Below are positions 35,287 to 43,146 of a DNA stretch of 50,157 nucleotides, one piece after another (the stretch's first letter is position 1; each line of letters begins with the position of its first letter). The DNA is from an uncultured Lachnospiraceae bacterium. Its GTDB lineage: Bacteria > Bacillota > Clostridia > Lachnospirales > Lachnospiraceae. The notes under the pieces were generated by a model. That model did no database searches and was not told the origin of the DNA. It saw only the letters and a program-made list of their open reading frames with translations. The position numbers and the translations under genes are program-made. Location: positions 1-50,157 of the forward strand of contig CANRJM010000013.1 in the NCBI GenBank assembly GCA_947630925.1, written 5' to 3'.

Positions 35287-35997
35287 TTAAATAAGACCGA
35301 TCCTCTTTGCAACCTCCTGATATGCATCTTCAACACCGCCAAGATCTCTTCTGAAACGATCCTTATCCAATTTCTCATGCGTCTTTTTATCCCAAAAACG
35401 ACAAGTATCCGGTGAAATTTCATCAGCAAGGATAATAGTCCCATCACTTGTCTTGCCAAACTCTATTTTAAAATCAATCAAATCAATGCCACATTCATCA
35501 AAAAACTGTTTTAAGAAATCGTTTACCATGAAAGCATACTTAGTAATCGTGTCAATGTCTTCTCTGGTAGCGGCGCCAATCGCAATTGCAAAATAATCAT
35601 TAATCAGCGGATCCCCTAAATCGTCATCCTTATAGCTAAACTCCAACGTCGGACAAAGCAACTGAAATCCCTCTTCAATGCCAAGTCTCTTTGAAAAGCT
35701 TCCTGCTGCTACATTACGGATAATAACTTCCAATGGCACAATATCCACTTTCCTGACTGCCGTTTCCCTGTCGCTTAATTCCTCAATATAATGAGTCGGT
35801 ACACCAGCCTCCTCTAACTTTTGAAATAAATAATTCGTCATGCGGTTATTAATAACGCCTTTTCCAACAATGGTTCCCTTTTTGACACCGTTAAATGCCG
35901 TGGCATCATCCTTATAATCCACGATCAGCACATTCTCGTCCTCTGTCTGAAATACCTTTTTTGCCTTGCCTTCATATAACATGTCTAACTTTTTCAC
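35287..35997 (-). CDS. purC: SAICAR synthase
   Basis: 236 residues, single-domain form. Start [15 protein letters not shown], followed by [42 protein letters not shown] and [12 protein letters not shown], all typical. Family knowledge: it joins aspartate to CAIR with ATP. The start is a GTG at 35997 with GAGGAGGATACAACA upstream; a six-codon upstream reading frame ends across this GTG. It is the first gene of the purine cluster. Confidence 0.97.
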   Translation of the reverse strand: MKKLDMLYEGKAKKVFQTEDENVLIVDYKDDATAFNGVKKGTIVGKGVINNRMTNYLFQKLEEAGVPTHYIEELSDRETAVRKVDIVPLEVIIRNVAAGSFSKRLGIEEGFQLLCPTLEFSYKDDDLGDPLINDYFAIAIGAATREDIDTITKYAFMVNDFLKQFFDECGIDLIDFKIEFGKTSDGTIILADEISPDTCRFWDKKTHEKLDKDRFRRDLGGVEDAYQEVAKRIGLI

Positions 35998-36014
35998 TGT
36001 TGTATCCTCCTCAT
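35994..36014 (-). other. Candidate six-codon leader reading frame before purC
   Basis: ATG AGG AGG ATA CAA CAG TGA on the minus strand. Its stop codon overlaps the purC GTG start, and its AGG codons form the purC ribosome binding site. A GGAGG lies 12 bases before its ATG. Translation is unproven. Confidence 0.25.
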
Positions 36015-36066
36015 AATAAATAAAATCCTCCGCTTACGAGTTCTCTCTTTCCTTCTGACATCTTAC

Positions 36067-36094
36067 ATTATACCAATTTGAGCAAAAATCGCAA
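36067..36094 (-). promoter_or_regulatory. Sigma-A promoter for the purine cluster
   Basis: On the minus strand TTGCGA, a 16-base spacer and a perfect TATAAT, 70 bases before the purC GTG. No clear PurR box or purine riboswitch core is visible in the leader. Confidence 0.6.
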
Positions 36095-36118
36095 GTAGTC
36101 TGCATGAAATTATATCAG

Positions 36119-37549
36119 TTATTTCTTGTTCTGCTTCTCCTCCTTCGTCGTCCCTGAGGCTGTCGGAGCCGCACTTTTTTTCATTTCCGTATCCGACTGT
36201 CCCCTGCTGTCCGGCAGAATCCCCTTTTGCGCCTTCACCGCCAGAATACGTAAAACAGAATCGTTCAGCCGTTCCTGCGTAATTTTTCCGGACTGCACCT
36301 TGTACAAAATCTCATCATATGCCTCTTCCAGATTCTGCGGCATCAAAATAATATCAGCGCCTGCGCAAAAAGCATGATACGCCGCATCTGCCGACGTATA
36401 TTCCTGCGTAATGCACGCCATATCCAGGGCGTCTGTAATAACGATCTTTTCAAAGCCCAATTCATCCCGCAGGATTGTCTGCATAATTAAATTTGACATA
36501 CTGGCCGGCAGGGAACTCTCCGTAACCTTACTGACCGAAATATGTGAAACCATAACAAAATCCGCGCCGGCAGCGACGCCCTTCTGAAATGGCACAAAAT
36601 CTGTTTTTCTTAGACGCGCAATACTGCTGTCAATATCTACGCTTTCTTTATGCGTATCGCCCTCGGAAGAACCCTGTCCCGGAAAATGCTTTAACGTTGC
36701 GCACACCCGCTCTTTATTCATTCCCTGCACAAATGCGCTCACATATTCTCCTACTTTATCCGGATCATCTCCAAAGGAGCGGTCTCCAATCTCCTGATTC
36801 ATCTTACTTGTCTTTACATCCGCAACCGGCGCAAAATCCACATTAAATCCTAATTCCCTGATTTCAGACGCTATCGTTCTTCCCATGTCATAAACATAAC
36901 GGTCATCCTTTGTCCGCCCAATTTCTTCTGCAGACGGAAATACTGTCGTTTTCATTTTCTGATTCGAAGCAATTCTGGAAACTCGTCCGCCTTCTTCATC
37001 CACACTGATAAATAGCGGCGTTTTATCCCCTGTCTGCAACTTTGATATCATTCTTACCGTCTGCGCTCTTTTTGCGATATTTCTGGAAAAAAGAATCACT
37101 CCGCCTACATGATATTTCTGAAGATTTTTTAACATGGTTTTCGTACATTTATGAAATTCATAATAGCTCCCTTTTCTGCCGTCCAACTGCTCCAAGTTAA
37201 CAACAAAAATCTGGCCAACCTTTTCCTCTAACGTCATCCCCTCCATATAATCTGCCGCAAGCTCTACCGCGTCCTCCCATTCCATCGTAACGCTCTGCTC
37301 CTCCTTGTCCGTATCGGAAGGGGATTCCGAAGAACTTTCATACTGTTTAATCTCCGTTTCACCGTTGTCCCAAAAAGCGGCACAGCCGCATAGATTGCAG
37401 GTAACGGCTGCCGCAACGGTCAGCGCGCCTATTTTGCGAAACAGAAAATTACACCCGCCATCATGGCGCATCAACAAAAAGCGCTTCGCATTTCTTATCA
37501 GGGCAATGTGCCGACGCTGCTCTTTTTTATGAAAAATCGTTTTATTCAT
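36119..37549 (-). CDS. Glycoside hydrolase family 3 lipoprotein, beta-N-acetylhexosaminidase-like
   Basis: 476 residues. The N-terminus has a long basic stretch, then a hydrophobic segment (about 38-57) ending in a lipobox-like NLCGC, so membrane anchoring as a lipoprotein is likely. The GH3 domain (about 95-450) shows SVDEEGGRVSRI, the NagZ-type KHFPGQGSSEGDTH motif, and the nucleophile aspartate in VITDALDM. A polar, Lys-rich tail ends the protein. Family knowledge: GH3 enzymes with the histidine-aspartate dyad remove GlcNAc from peptidoglycan fragments. Start ATG at 37549 has TTGGAGGTTATAA ahead, despite the unusually long n-region (about 37 residues). Confidence 0.88.
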   Translation of the reverse strand: MNKTIFHKKEQRRHIALIRNAKRFLLMRHDGGCNFLFRKIGALTVAAAVTCNLCGCAAFWDNGETEIKQYESSSESPSDTDKEEQSVTMEWEDAVELAADYMEGMTLEEKVGQIFVVNLEQLDGRKGSYYEFHKCTKTMLKNLQKYHVGGVILFSRNIAKRAQTVRMISKLQTGDKTPLFISVDEEGGRVSRIASNQKMKTTVFPSAEEIGRTKDDRYVYDMGRTIASEIRELGFNVDFAPVADVKTSKMNQEIGDRSFGDDPDKVGEYVSAFVQGMNKERVCATLKHFPGQGSSEGDTHKESVDIDSSIARLRKTDFVPFQKGVAAGADFVMVSHISVSKVTESSLPASMSNLIMQTILRDELGFEKIVITDALDMACITQEYTSADAAYHAFCAGADIILMPQNLEEAYDEILYKVQSGKITQERLNDSVLRILAVKAQKGILPDSRGQSDTEMKKSAAPTASGTTKEEKQNKK

Positions 37550-37594
37550 TTATAACCTCCAAGCATTCTATATGAATCCAGAACTCTTCCATTT

Positions 37595-37623
37595 ATTTTG
37601 ACGAAAGAACAGGATTCTGTCAA
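37595..37623 (-). promoter_or_regulatory. Sigma-A promoter for the GH3 lipoprotein gene
   Basis: On the minus strand a perfect TTGACA (37618-37623), a 17-base spacer and CAAAAT (37595-37600), 46 bases before the start codon. Confidence 0.55.
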
Positions 37624-37696
37624 GGGAAAACTCTGTTTCTCACGGAAACTTTCCGAAAAGTTTGGGGATTTTAATATTTTTTTCGAAAAACCGTAA

Positions 37697-37723
37697 ACTG
37701 TCCAAGCTGATACGCATATGATA
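37697..37723 (+). promoter_or_regulatory. Candidate sigma-K-type promoter for the Cys-rich protein gene
   Basis: AC (37697-37698), 16 bases, CATATGATA (37715-37723), matching the sporulation sigma-K pattern AC-N16/17-CATAnnnTA. I see no good sigma-A pair in the same region. Tentative. Confidence 0.35.
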
Positions 37724-37778
37724 GCACTGTAAATAATTTTAAACCTGTCGAATCATCATCGACGGAACGGAGGAATTT

Positions 37779-37988
37779 ATGAGTGATTTAGCAGCAACTA
37801 CTTGTGGCGGATGCAACGGAAACGACAACGGATGCAGCTGGATTATCATCCTGTTATTACTTTGCTCTTGCTGTGGTAATGGCAACAATGGATTTGGACT
37901 TTCAAATGGATGCGGCGGCGACAGCGGATGCGGCTCTATTATTTGGATCATACTTATCCTTTGCTGCTGCTGTGGCGGTGGTTTCTAA
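37779..37988 (+). CDS. Small Cys/Gly-rich protein ('HCB protein 13'-type)
   Basis: 69 residues with 12 cysteines, ending CCCCGGGF. The protein is a tandem repeat of one unit: a Gly/Cys/Asn-rich stretch, a hydrophobic stretch (SWIIILLLL, SIIWIILIL), then a Cys cluster (CSCC, CCCC). Family knowledge: similar clostridial proteins are commonly labelled 'chorion class high-cysteine HCB protein 13'; their function is not established. The hydrophobic stretches are short and could insert in a membrane or pack with disulfides. ATG at 37779 follows CGGAGGAATTT. It has its own upstream region and a strong terminator at 38124-38155. A spore or envelope role is only inference from the sigma-K-like promoter. 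Confidence 0.8.
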   Translation: MSDLAATTCGGCNGNDNGCSWIIILLLLCSCCGNGNNGFGLSNGCGGDSGCGSIIWIILILCCCCGGGF

Positions 37989-38077
37989 ACCTCCCTCTAT
38001 TCTTTTGCATATGAAAGGACTCTGGTAACCTTCCGTTCTTTTATATGCAATTTTCAAAAGCATTTTACGAAGGAAAA

Positions 38078-38111
38078 CAATAGAAAACATGCCTTTTCAA
38101 ATTTTCTATTG
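38078..38111 (+). repeat. Inverted repeat downstream of the Cys-rich gene
   Basis: CAATAGAAAA (38078-38087) and TTTTCTATTG (38102-38111) form a 10-base-pair stem. It lies just before the stronger GC-rich terminator and may be part of the same 3' end. Confidence 0.5.
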
Positions 38112-38120
38112 TCATGGATC

Positions 38121-38155
38121 AAAAACGGGATTGCATTTTAGCAATCCCGTTTTTT
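38121..38155. terminator. Bidirectional intrinsic terminator
   Basis: AACGGGATTGC (38124-38134), loop ATTTTA, GCAATCCCGTT (38141-38151), with a T run on the right and an A run on the left. It can serve both the plus-strand Cys-rich gene and the minus-strand small gene at 38190-38351. Confidence 0.9.
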
Positions 38156-38189
38156 CATAAGAATCGGTAAAACCTGCACCGAATATCTT

Positions 38190-38351
38190 TTATTTCTTTT
38201 CTTTACACCTGAAACACTCTTCATCAATTTCATAAATGGTATCTTCATCAATAATCAGTTCCCCAAAACGGCTAAGAACCTCCTGCCGCTGTTTTTCTTC
38301 CGCTTCCAGATCTTTTTTTCTTTGGTCGCTTCCATATCTGTAATATCTCAT
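38190..38351 (-). CDS. Hypothetical 53-residue protein
   Basis: 53 residues starting MRYYRYGSDQRKKDLEAEEK, with a charged helical middle and the acidic stretch IIDEDTIYEIDEECFRCKEKK at the end. A CxxC-like pair is not present (C-F-R-C is CxxC spaced by two residues, possibly metal-binding). No family recognised. The start at 38351 is supported by AAGGGAGTTCTC; a longer reading from 38417 lacks a site. It lies 143 bases after aroC and has a shared terminator downstream, so it probably forms a short independent transcript or reads on from aroC. Confidence 0.6.
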   Translation of the reverse strand: MRYYRYGSDQRKKDLEAEEKQRQEVLSRFGELIIDEDTIYEIDEECFRCKEKK

Positions 38352-38407
38352 GAGAACTCCCTTCTGTCCATTAAAACCATAAAATATGGTTCTTTGTGAT
38401 TTTATCC

Positions 38408-38444
38408 CTGCCGGCATGCCGACTGACTTACCGTATGCCGGCAG
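38408..38444. repeat. Perfect inverted repeat CTGCCGGCAT
   Basis: CTGCCGGCAT (38408-38417) pairs with ATGCCGGCAG (38435-38444) over a 17-base loop. It lies next to the aroC terminator but has no T-tract. Confidence 0.55.
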
Positions 38445-38446
38445 AT

Positions 38447-38479
38447 AAAAAACTGCATATTTTACTATATGCAGTTTTT
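38447..38479. terminator. Bidirectional terminator downstream of aroC
   Basis: AAAAAACTGCATAT (38447-38460) pairs with ATATGCAGTTTTT (38467-38479). On the minus strand it begins 16 bases after the aroC stop codon and ends in a T run. Confidence 0.85.
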
Positions 38480-38494
38480 ACAGGAACGTTTATA

Positions 38495-39595
38495 TTACAG
38501 AAAAAAGCGTTTCATGCGCTCCAAATCCGATGTCATAGAAGCAAACAGCATATCTAGCACAGTGATCGCTACCATGGATTCTACTACAACTACCGCACGG
38601 GGTACGATTACCGGGTCATGCCTGCCGCGTATTTCAACAGTGATCTCTTCTCCTTTTTTATTTACGGTCTTCTGTGTTCTGGCAATGGAAGGCGTCGGTT
38701 TCAATGCGGCGCGCAGAATAATATCGCTCCCATCGCTGATACCTCCCAGGACGCCCCCCGCATGATTCGTCTGCTTTGCCACACTCCCCTCTTTTGTCAT
38801 GCAGAATGCATCATTATTGTCCGAGCCAAATGCTTTAGCTGCCAAAAAACCGTCGCCAATCTCAACTCCTTTGACCGCTCCGATTGACATAACCGCTTTT
38901 GCCAAATTAGCATCCAGCTTTTCAAAAACCGGCTCCCCTAATCCGGCAGGCGCTCCTTTTACAATGCATTCCACAATTCCGCCTACCGAATCCTGCTCTT
39001 TCATCTTCTGCTCCAGCAAAAGCTCTGCCCGTTTGGACGCCTCCAAATCAGGCATATACAGGGGACTTTTCTCCCGGTTCTCCAGCCTTGCCTGCGCTTC
39101 GTCTATGGCAATACCGCCAATCTCTTTCGTATAAGCCGCAACAGAAATCCCCAATTCTGCTAAAACGGCTGCCGCAACCGCTCCCGCCGCAACACGTCCA
39201 ATCGTCTCGCGTCCCGAAGAACGGCCTCCGCCGCGGTAATCCCGAAAGCCATATTTTTGGTCAAAGGTATAATCTGCATGTCCCGGCCGGAAATACTGTG
39301 CGATTTCAGAATAATCCTTTGAACGCTGCGACGTATTCGATACGATCATAGAAATCGGAGTTCCCGTCGTTTTCCCCTCAAATACACCGGAAAGAATACG
39401 CACCTCATCCTTTTCTTTACGCGGAGTAGAATATCTGGTCTGTCCGGGTTTCCGGCGATCTAAGTATTCCTGTATTTTTCCCTCGTCCATCGGTAAACCG
39501 GCAGGGCAGCCGTCCACGACTACGCCGATTCCCTCGCCATGAGATTCTCCCCATGTAGCAACCTGAAAGTTGTTTCCAAAGATTGATCCTGCCAT
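38495..39595 (-). CDS. aroC: Chorismate synthase
   Basis: 366 residues. Signature motifs: GESHGEGIGVVVDG at the N-terminus, YRGGGRSSGRETIGRVAAGA, NHAGGVLGGISDG and ALKPTPSI. Family knowledge: it converts EPSP to chorismate using reduced FMN, the last step of the shikimate pathway. It follows trpS by 22 bases, pairing the end of chorismate synthesis with charging of tRNA-Trp. Other aro genes are not in the window. ATG at 39595 follows GGGAGAATGATTAG. Confidence 0.97.
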   Translation of the reverse strand: MAGSIFGNNFQVATWGESHGEGIGVVVDGCPAGLPMDEGKIQEYLDRRKPGQTRYSTPRKEKDEVRILSGVFEGKTTGTPISMIVSNTSQRSKDYSEIAQYFRPGHADYTFDQKYGFRDYRGGGRSSGRETIGRVAAGAVAAAVLAELGISVAAYTKEIGGIAIDEAQARLENREKSPLYMPDLEASKRAELLLEQKMKEQDSVGGIVECIVKGAPAGLGEPVFEKLDANLAKAVMSIGAVKGVEIGDGFLAAKAFGSDNNDAFCMTKEGSVAKQTNHAGGVLGGISDGSDIILRAALKPTPSIARTQKTVNKKGEEITVEIRGRHDPVIVPRAVVVVESMVAITVLDMLFASMTSDLERMKRFFL

Positions 39596-39617
39596 CTAAT
39601 CATTCTCCCATCTACAT

Positions 39618-40622
39618 TTATCTTGGTTTTTCCGTCAAACCAAGCTTTTTCTTAACCTTGCGGAGCGTCTTGTTCGCAAAATAAGCCGCCTTCTCATCAT
39701 TGGCTTTGATGATTCCGTCAATATAATCCTTCTCTTTCAGCAAACGGGCATACTCCTCCTGCAGCGGCTTTAACATCGAAATAACAGCTTCTGCAACGGC
39801 CACTTTAAAGTCTCCGTAACCAACGCCGGAAAACTCTTTCTCCGCTTCTTCTATTGATTTACCGGTACATACCCCATAAATTTCCAAAAGATTACTGATT
39901 CCCGGCTTATCTTCTCCATAACGGATCTCATTACCGGAATCCGTTACGGCGCGTTTGCATTTACGCACAATCGTATCCATATCATCCATTAAAAAGATGC
40001 TTCCATTTACATTTTCATCTGATTTTGACATTTTCCTGGTCGGATCCTGCAGACTCATAATATTGGCGCCCGTTTTTCCGAAATACGGTTCCGGAACCGT
40101 AAATACCTCTCCATATATGCTATTAAAACGCTCTGCAATATCCCTCGTAATTTCAAGATGCTGCTTCTGATCTTTTCCCACAGGAACAAAATCGGCTTGA
40201 TACAACAGAATATCCGCAGCCATCAAAACAGGATACGTAAAAAGACCTGCATTAATATTATCCGCATGTTTTGCGGCTTTGTCCTTAAACTGTGTCATGC
40301 GGTTTAACTCTCCCATATACGTATAACAGCTTAACAGCCAGCTTAGCTCCGCATGAGCCGATACATGCGACTGAAAATAGATGCAGTTCTTTTCCGGATT
40401 CAGGCCCGCCGCTATATAAAGAACCAGCAGATTTCTTGCTCTTTTCCGAAAATCAGCCGGCACTTGGCGCACCGTAAGAGAATGGAGATCCATAACTCCC
40501 CAGAAACATTCATACTCTTCATTTAACGTAACCCAGTTTTTCAAGGCTCCCAAATAATTTCCCAGTGTCAGATTTCCTGTAGCCTGCATCCCGCTGTACA
40601 GGACTTTTTTATCATTGATCAT
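39618..40622 (-). CDS. trpS: Tryptophan-tRNA ligase
   Basis: 334 residues, class I synthetase. The HIGH-type motif appears as TGNLTLGNYLGAL, and KMSKS lies in PTRKMSKSDENVNGS. MAADILLYQAD and VPVGKDQKQHLEITRDIA are also typical. Family knowledge: charges tRNA-Trp. Start ATG at 40622 follows AGAAGGAGTGCGT; the in-frame upstream extension would overlap the likely promoter (TTGACA at 40686-40691). No T-box leader (no AGGGTGGNACCGCG-like sequence) is visible upstream. Confidence 0.96.
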   Translation of the reverse strand: MINDKKVLYSGMQATGNLTLGNYLGALKNWVTLNEEYECFWGVMDLHSLTVRQVPADFRKRARNLLVLYIAAGLNPEKNCIYFQSHVSAHAELSWLLSCYTYMGELNRMTQFKDKAAKHADNINAGLFTYPVLMAADILLYQADFVPVGKDQKQHLEITRDIAERFNSIYGEVFTVPEPYFGKTGANIMSLQDPTRKMSKSDENVNGSIFLMDDMDTIVRKCKRAVTDSGNEIRYGEDKPGISNLLEIYGVCTGKSIEEAEKEFSGVGYGDFKVAVAEAVISMLKPLQEEYARLLKEKDYIDGIIKANDEKAAYFANKTLRKVKKKLGLTEKPR

Positions 40623-40720
40623 ACGCACTCCTTCTGCCGTCAGGCGATAAAACTGTACTATTACGTTACATGAAAAATCCTGTTCTGTCAAACCTTACCT
40701 GTAAGTTTATTACAAGTTTA

Positions 40721-40910
40721 TCACACTAATCCCTATTCCGGAGCGTTTACGCGACGGGGCGATGAGAAAGCTGCGTATGCAGTTTCTCATCTGCCATCAG
40801 AGCTATTTGAGACGCTCCGGCACAAATAGCCAAAGTGAGCGTAGGCTCACTTGTGAAAAATAAGCTATCAAGCTTATTTTTCACACTATTTTCTCAAATC
40901 AGGAATAGTT
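40721..40910. repeat. Complex self-complementary intergenic element between trpS and the unknown cluster
   Basis: This gene-free stretch contains at least seven complementary pairs. GATGAGAAAGCTGC/GCAGTTTCTCATC (40761-40791) is a hairpin with one bulge. GCTATTTG/CAAATAGC is 40802-40830. AAGTGAGC/GCTCACTT is 40833-40852. GTGAAAAATAAGCT/AGCTTATTTTTCAC (40853-40884) is a perfect 14-base-pair stem. Long-range pairs are CTATTCC/GGAATAG (40733-40908), CCGGAGCGT/ACGCTCCGG (40738-40820) and ATTTGAGA/TCTCAAAT (40805-40899). Several are mutually exclusive or form a pseudoknot. TCACACTA occurs at both 40721 and 40881. It is either a structured RNA or a mosaic palindromic (MITE-like) repeat. No other copy is seen in this window. 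Confidence 0.75.
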
Positions 40911-40963
40911 TTTAACTGTCCCACATAAATTTAGTTAGATTTGATTTATCATGGAGGTTAGAT

Positions 40964-41581
40964 ATGAAATATAAAAATGAACATCAGAGGCAAATGGCAA
41001 TCTTAGAGGCGTCTCTTCCCTATGTTACCCCAACCAGCCGCCACGGCATCCGCCTTCTCCTTCAGGCGGACTCCCTGTTACAGTTGGCAAGGCAGGAACC
41101 GGACGAAGCTTCTGAAGATTATAGTCTGGAAGCAGCAGAAGCCGGAGAAGAGAAAGAAGTCCCGCTGCATCCGGATCCACAGGGGCTTCTGACGCATATT
41201 CAGGAATTCCTTACGCCCCGTGAATCCGATATGGTGCAGACAGTCCTAAATTTTATGAACGCAAACCGGCTGCTACAAAATTATAATACCTTTATCCGTT
41301 CTCACACTTATTCCGGCGGAGATCTGGAAGCAAGCGAAGAAAATCCAGAAGCCAATACATCATCTGCCCCTAACAACAATCCAGCCAATCCCATGCAGAT
41401 GCTTTTTCAGCTTATCAACGGATTAGGCGCGCTCGGAAATGGATTTTCCAATTCTCCGCAGGCAAACAGCAATAACAACCAGAACAATCTTTTAAGGGAT
41501 TTTTTGATTTCCCAATTAAATCCGGAACAAAAAGCAACCTTTGAACAGTTGCAGAATATCATGTATAATGATTCTATCTAA
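40964..41581 (+). CDS. Hypothetical protein with Asn/Pro-rich linker
   Basis: 205 residues; no family recognised. An N-terminal helical part (about 1-45; QMAILEASLPYVTPTSRHGI) is followed by an acidic linker, a second helical part (about 75-110; LTPRESDMVQTVLNFMNANRLLQNY), a low-complexity region rich in Asn, Pro and Ser (about 120-180), and a C-terminal helix (LLRDFLISQLNPEQKATFEQL). No signal peptide or membrane segment. The C-terminus resembles that of the 87-residue protein that follows. ATG at 40964 follows ATGGAGGTTAGAT. It is divergent from trpS. Confidence 0.75.
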   Translation: MKYKNEHQRQMAILEASLPYVTPTSRHGIRLLLQADSLLQLARQEPDEASEDYSLEAAEAGEEKEVPLHPDPQGLLTHIQEFLTPRESDMVQTVLNFMNANRLLQNYNTFIRSHTYSGGDLEASEENPEANTSSAPNNNPANPMQMLFQLINGLGALGNGFSNSPQANSNNNQNNLLRDFLISQLNPEQKATFEQLQNIMYNDSI

Positions 41582-41688
41582 ATGATTCCGCTCAAACGCA
41601 AAGATAGCATCCAGGGACGAGATAAGAGATAAGCGCAGAAATAAAACAGAGGTAAACAGAGTTTACCTTACAGAAATGAGGGTAATTT

Positions 41689-41952
41689 ATGAACGAATTT
41701 AAACAACATCCAAGTTTCCAGAAGATGAATCCGAAAAAACAGAAAATGATCGAACTGTTAGTTGAAACACTGAATGATAAAAAAATCACGGAAGCGCTCC
41801 CTATTCTGATGAAGTGGAAAGAACAGATGAAACAGGAAGGACTGTCATTTACAGAGGAAGAAAACAAATTATTGACTGAGATTTTTTCCGCGCAGATGAC
41901 GCCTGCACAGAGAAAACAATATGAATTTTTAAAACCTTTTATCAAATATTAA
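41689..41952 (+). CDS. Hypothetical 87-residue helical protein
   Basis: 87 residues, highly charged and mostly helical (KQKMIELLVETLNDKKITEA, then ALPILMKWKEQMKQEG). The C-terminal part IFSAQMTPAQRKQYEFLKPF resembles LISQLNPEQKATFEQLQNI of the preceding protein, so the two may share a domain. Function unknown. ATG at 41689 follows GAGGGTAATTT. 107 bases separate it from the upstream gene, without a clear terminator, so cotranscription is possible. Confidence 0.75.
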   Translation: MNEFKQHPSFQKMNPKKQKMIELLVETLNDKKITEALPILMKWKEQMKQEGLSFTEEENKLLTEIFSAQMTPAQRKQYEFLKPFIKY

Positions 41953-42079
41953 CAATAATGATGTTATATGCGAATACCACATAGCGGATGCGCTAACAGT
42001 CATTTTAATGCCTGTGGGCATCCATGCTATTGGGTATTGCCAAAATATAAAAAATAACTTTCAAAAGAGGATACCTATC

Positions 42080-43138
42080 ATGGAGAAACAAAACACTTTG
42101 TTCTACAATAAAATACAATCGCAATTTTCGCAGGAGGCAGGTTCTTTCATCCCTGATCATGTTTTGGAACAAACACTTTCTGCAGAAAAAAATCTATTTG
42201 AAAAAGCAGATTTTCTTGGCATTTCTGCCCAGAAAATCATATACGGCAATTCTTTACGGCATTGTAAATATATGCTTCGGAAGAAACAGCCTCTTTTTGC
42301 TCTGTATCAGTTGCTGAGCTTTTTTATGGAGCTTACGTCTCTTTTACTGTGCTGGGAAATACTCCTAAATATTCTCCGCTTTTTTTTAAGCGGAAACGAT
42401 TGGACAAGCTTCACAAAACCCCTGCCCTTTTTGTACAGTCCTGTTATCATTGCCGGACTGCTTTTATATTCCTCTCTTCATACTGCAATTCTACGCAGAC
42501 TCATACAGAAAACAGAACTCCCTGCGGCAAATGCCGGTACAGGCGAATCCATCCGGACCGCATTTCAAAAAAAATGGTTTTGGTATCAATTGTTCCTTCT
42601 TCTTTTTCTCGTCGTCCTATGCATATCCGCCGTCTGCATACCGGTTTTTCTGATACCTGTTAAAACACAGATCACACTGTTTTATCTTTTCATGGCATAT
42701 GTTTCGTCCGCTGTTTTATCAGGGATACACAACACCCTTTATAGCAGCCATTTCCGTCCATTTCTCTCTATTGGTTTCTTTTTACTGACCAGGCGTCCTG
42801 CGGAAGCAGTCGAAAAAGTCACCAGACAATATATACGTTCCAGTACTTTACAACTGTTAGAAAACAGGCAAAAAACAGAAGAAGGCCTCAAAAAAGACGC
42901 TATGCCTGCGTCAGAAGCCAAAACAACGCTGCGTTCCCGTCTGGTCACACAACGTTGTTACTATGCTCTTGCTCTTTTCATAGCCGTCATATTGGCTGTT
43001 ATATGCACCATGCAGCTCCGTTATGCATTTTCTATCAGTTTAGGCATATTTTTTACCATACTAATCCTAATCGCGGTTGGTCTTCTAATTGCCTTTCTGT
43101 CTGCAAATCATGTCATAAAACAGCTTTCTAAAAAATAA
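42080..43138 (+). CDS. Hypothetical six-helix membrane protein
   Basis: 352 residues; no family recognised. A soluble N-terminal part (about 1-75) precedes hydrophobic segments near residues 80-105, 120-142, 175-200 and 207-230; a cytoplasmic loop follows, then two more segments near 293-315 and 318-342. The soluble start is helical and charged. The start at 42080 has AAGAGGATACCTATC ahead; a longer in-frame reading from 42008 lacks a site. It is the third gene of the plus-strand group and is convergent with the HAD gene, eight bases between stop codons. Confidence 0.72.
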   Translation: MEKQNTLFYNKIQSQFSQEAGSFIPDHVLEQTLSAEKNLFEKADFLGISAQKIIYGNSLRHCKYMLRKKQPLFALYQLLSFFMELTSLLLCWEILLNILRFFLSGNDWTSFTKPLPFLYSPVIIAGLLLYSSLHTAILRRLIQKTELPAANAGTGESIRTAFQKKWFWYQLFLLLFLVVLCISAVCIPVFLIPVKTQITLFYLFMAYVSSAVLSGIHNTLYSSHFRPFLSIGFFLLTRRPAEAVEKVTRQYIRSSTLQLLENRQKTEEGLKKDAMPASEAKTTLRSRLVTQRCYYALALFIAVILAVICTMQLRYAFSISLGIFFTILILIAVGLLIAFLSANHVIKQLSKK

Positions 43139-43146
43139 TGCGCCCG

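Noticed and set aside
36001-36118. Purine riboswitch or PurR box ahead of purC
   Set aside because: The leader is about 70 bases and lacks the conserved riboswitch core and any clear PurR palindrome.
40623-40963. T-box riboswitch upstream of trpS
   Set aside because: No T-box sequence (AGGGTGGNACCGCG-like) is present, and the structured element lies outside the likely trpS promoter.
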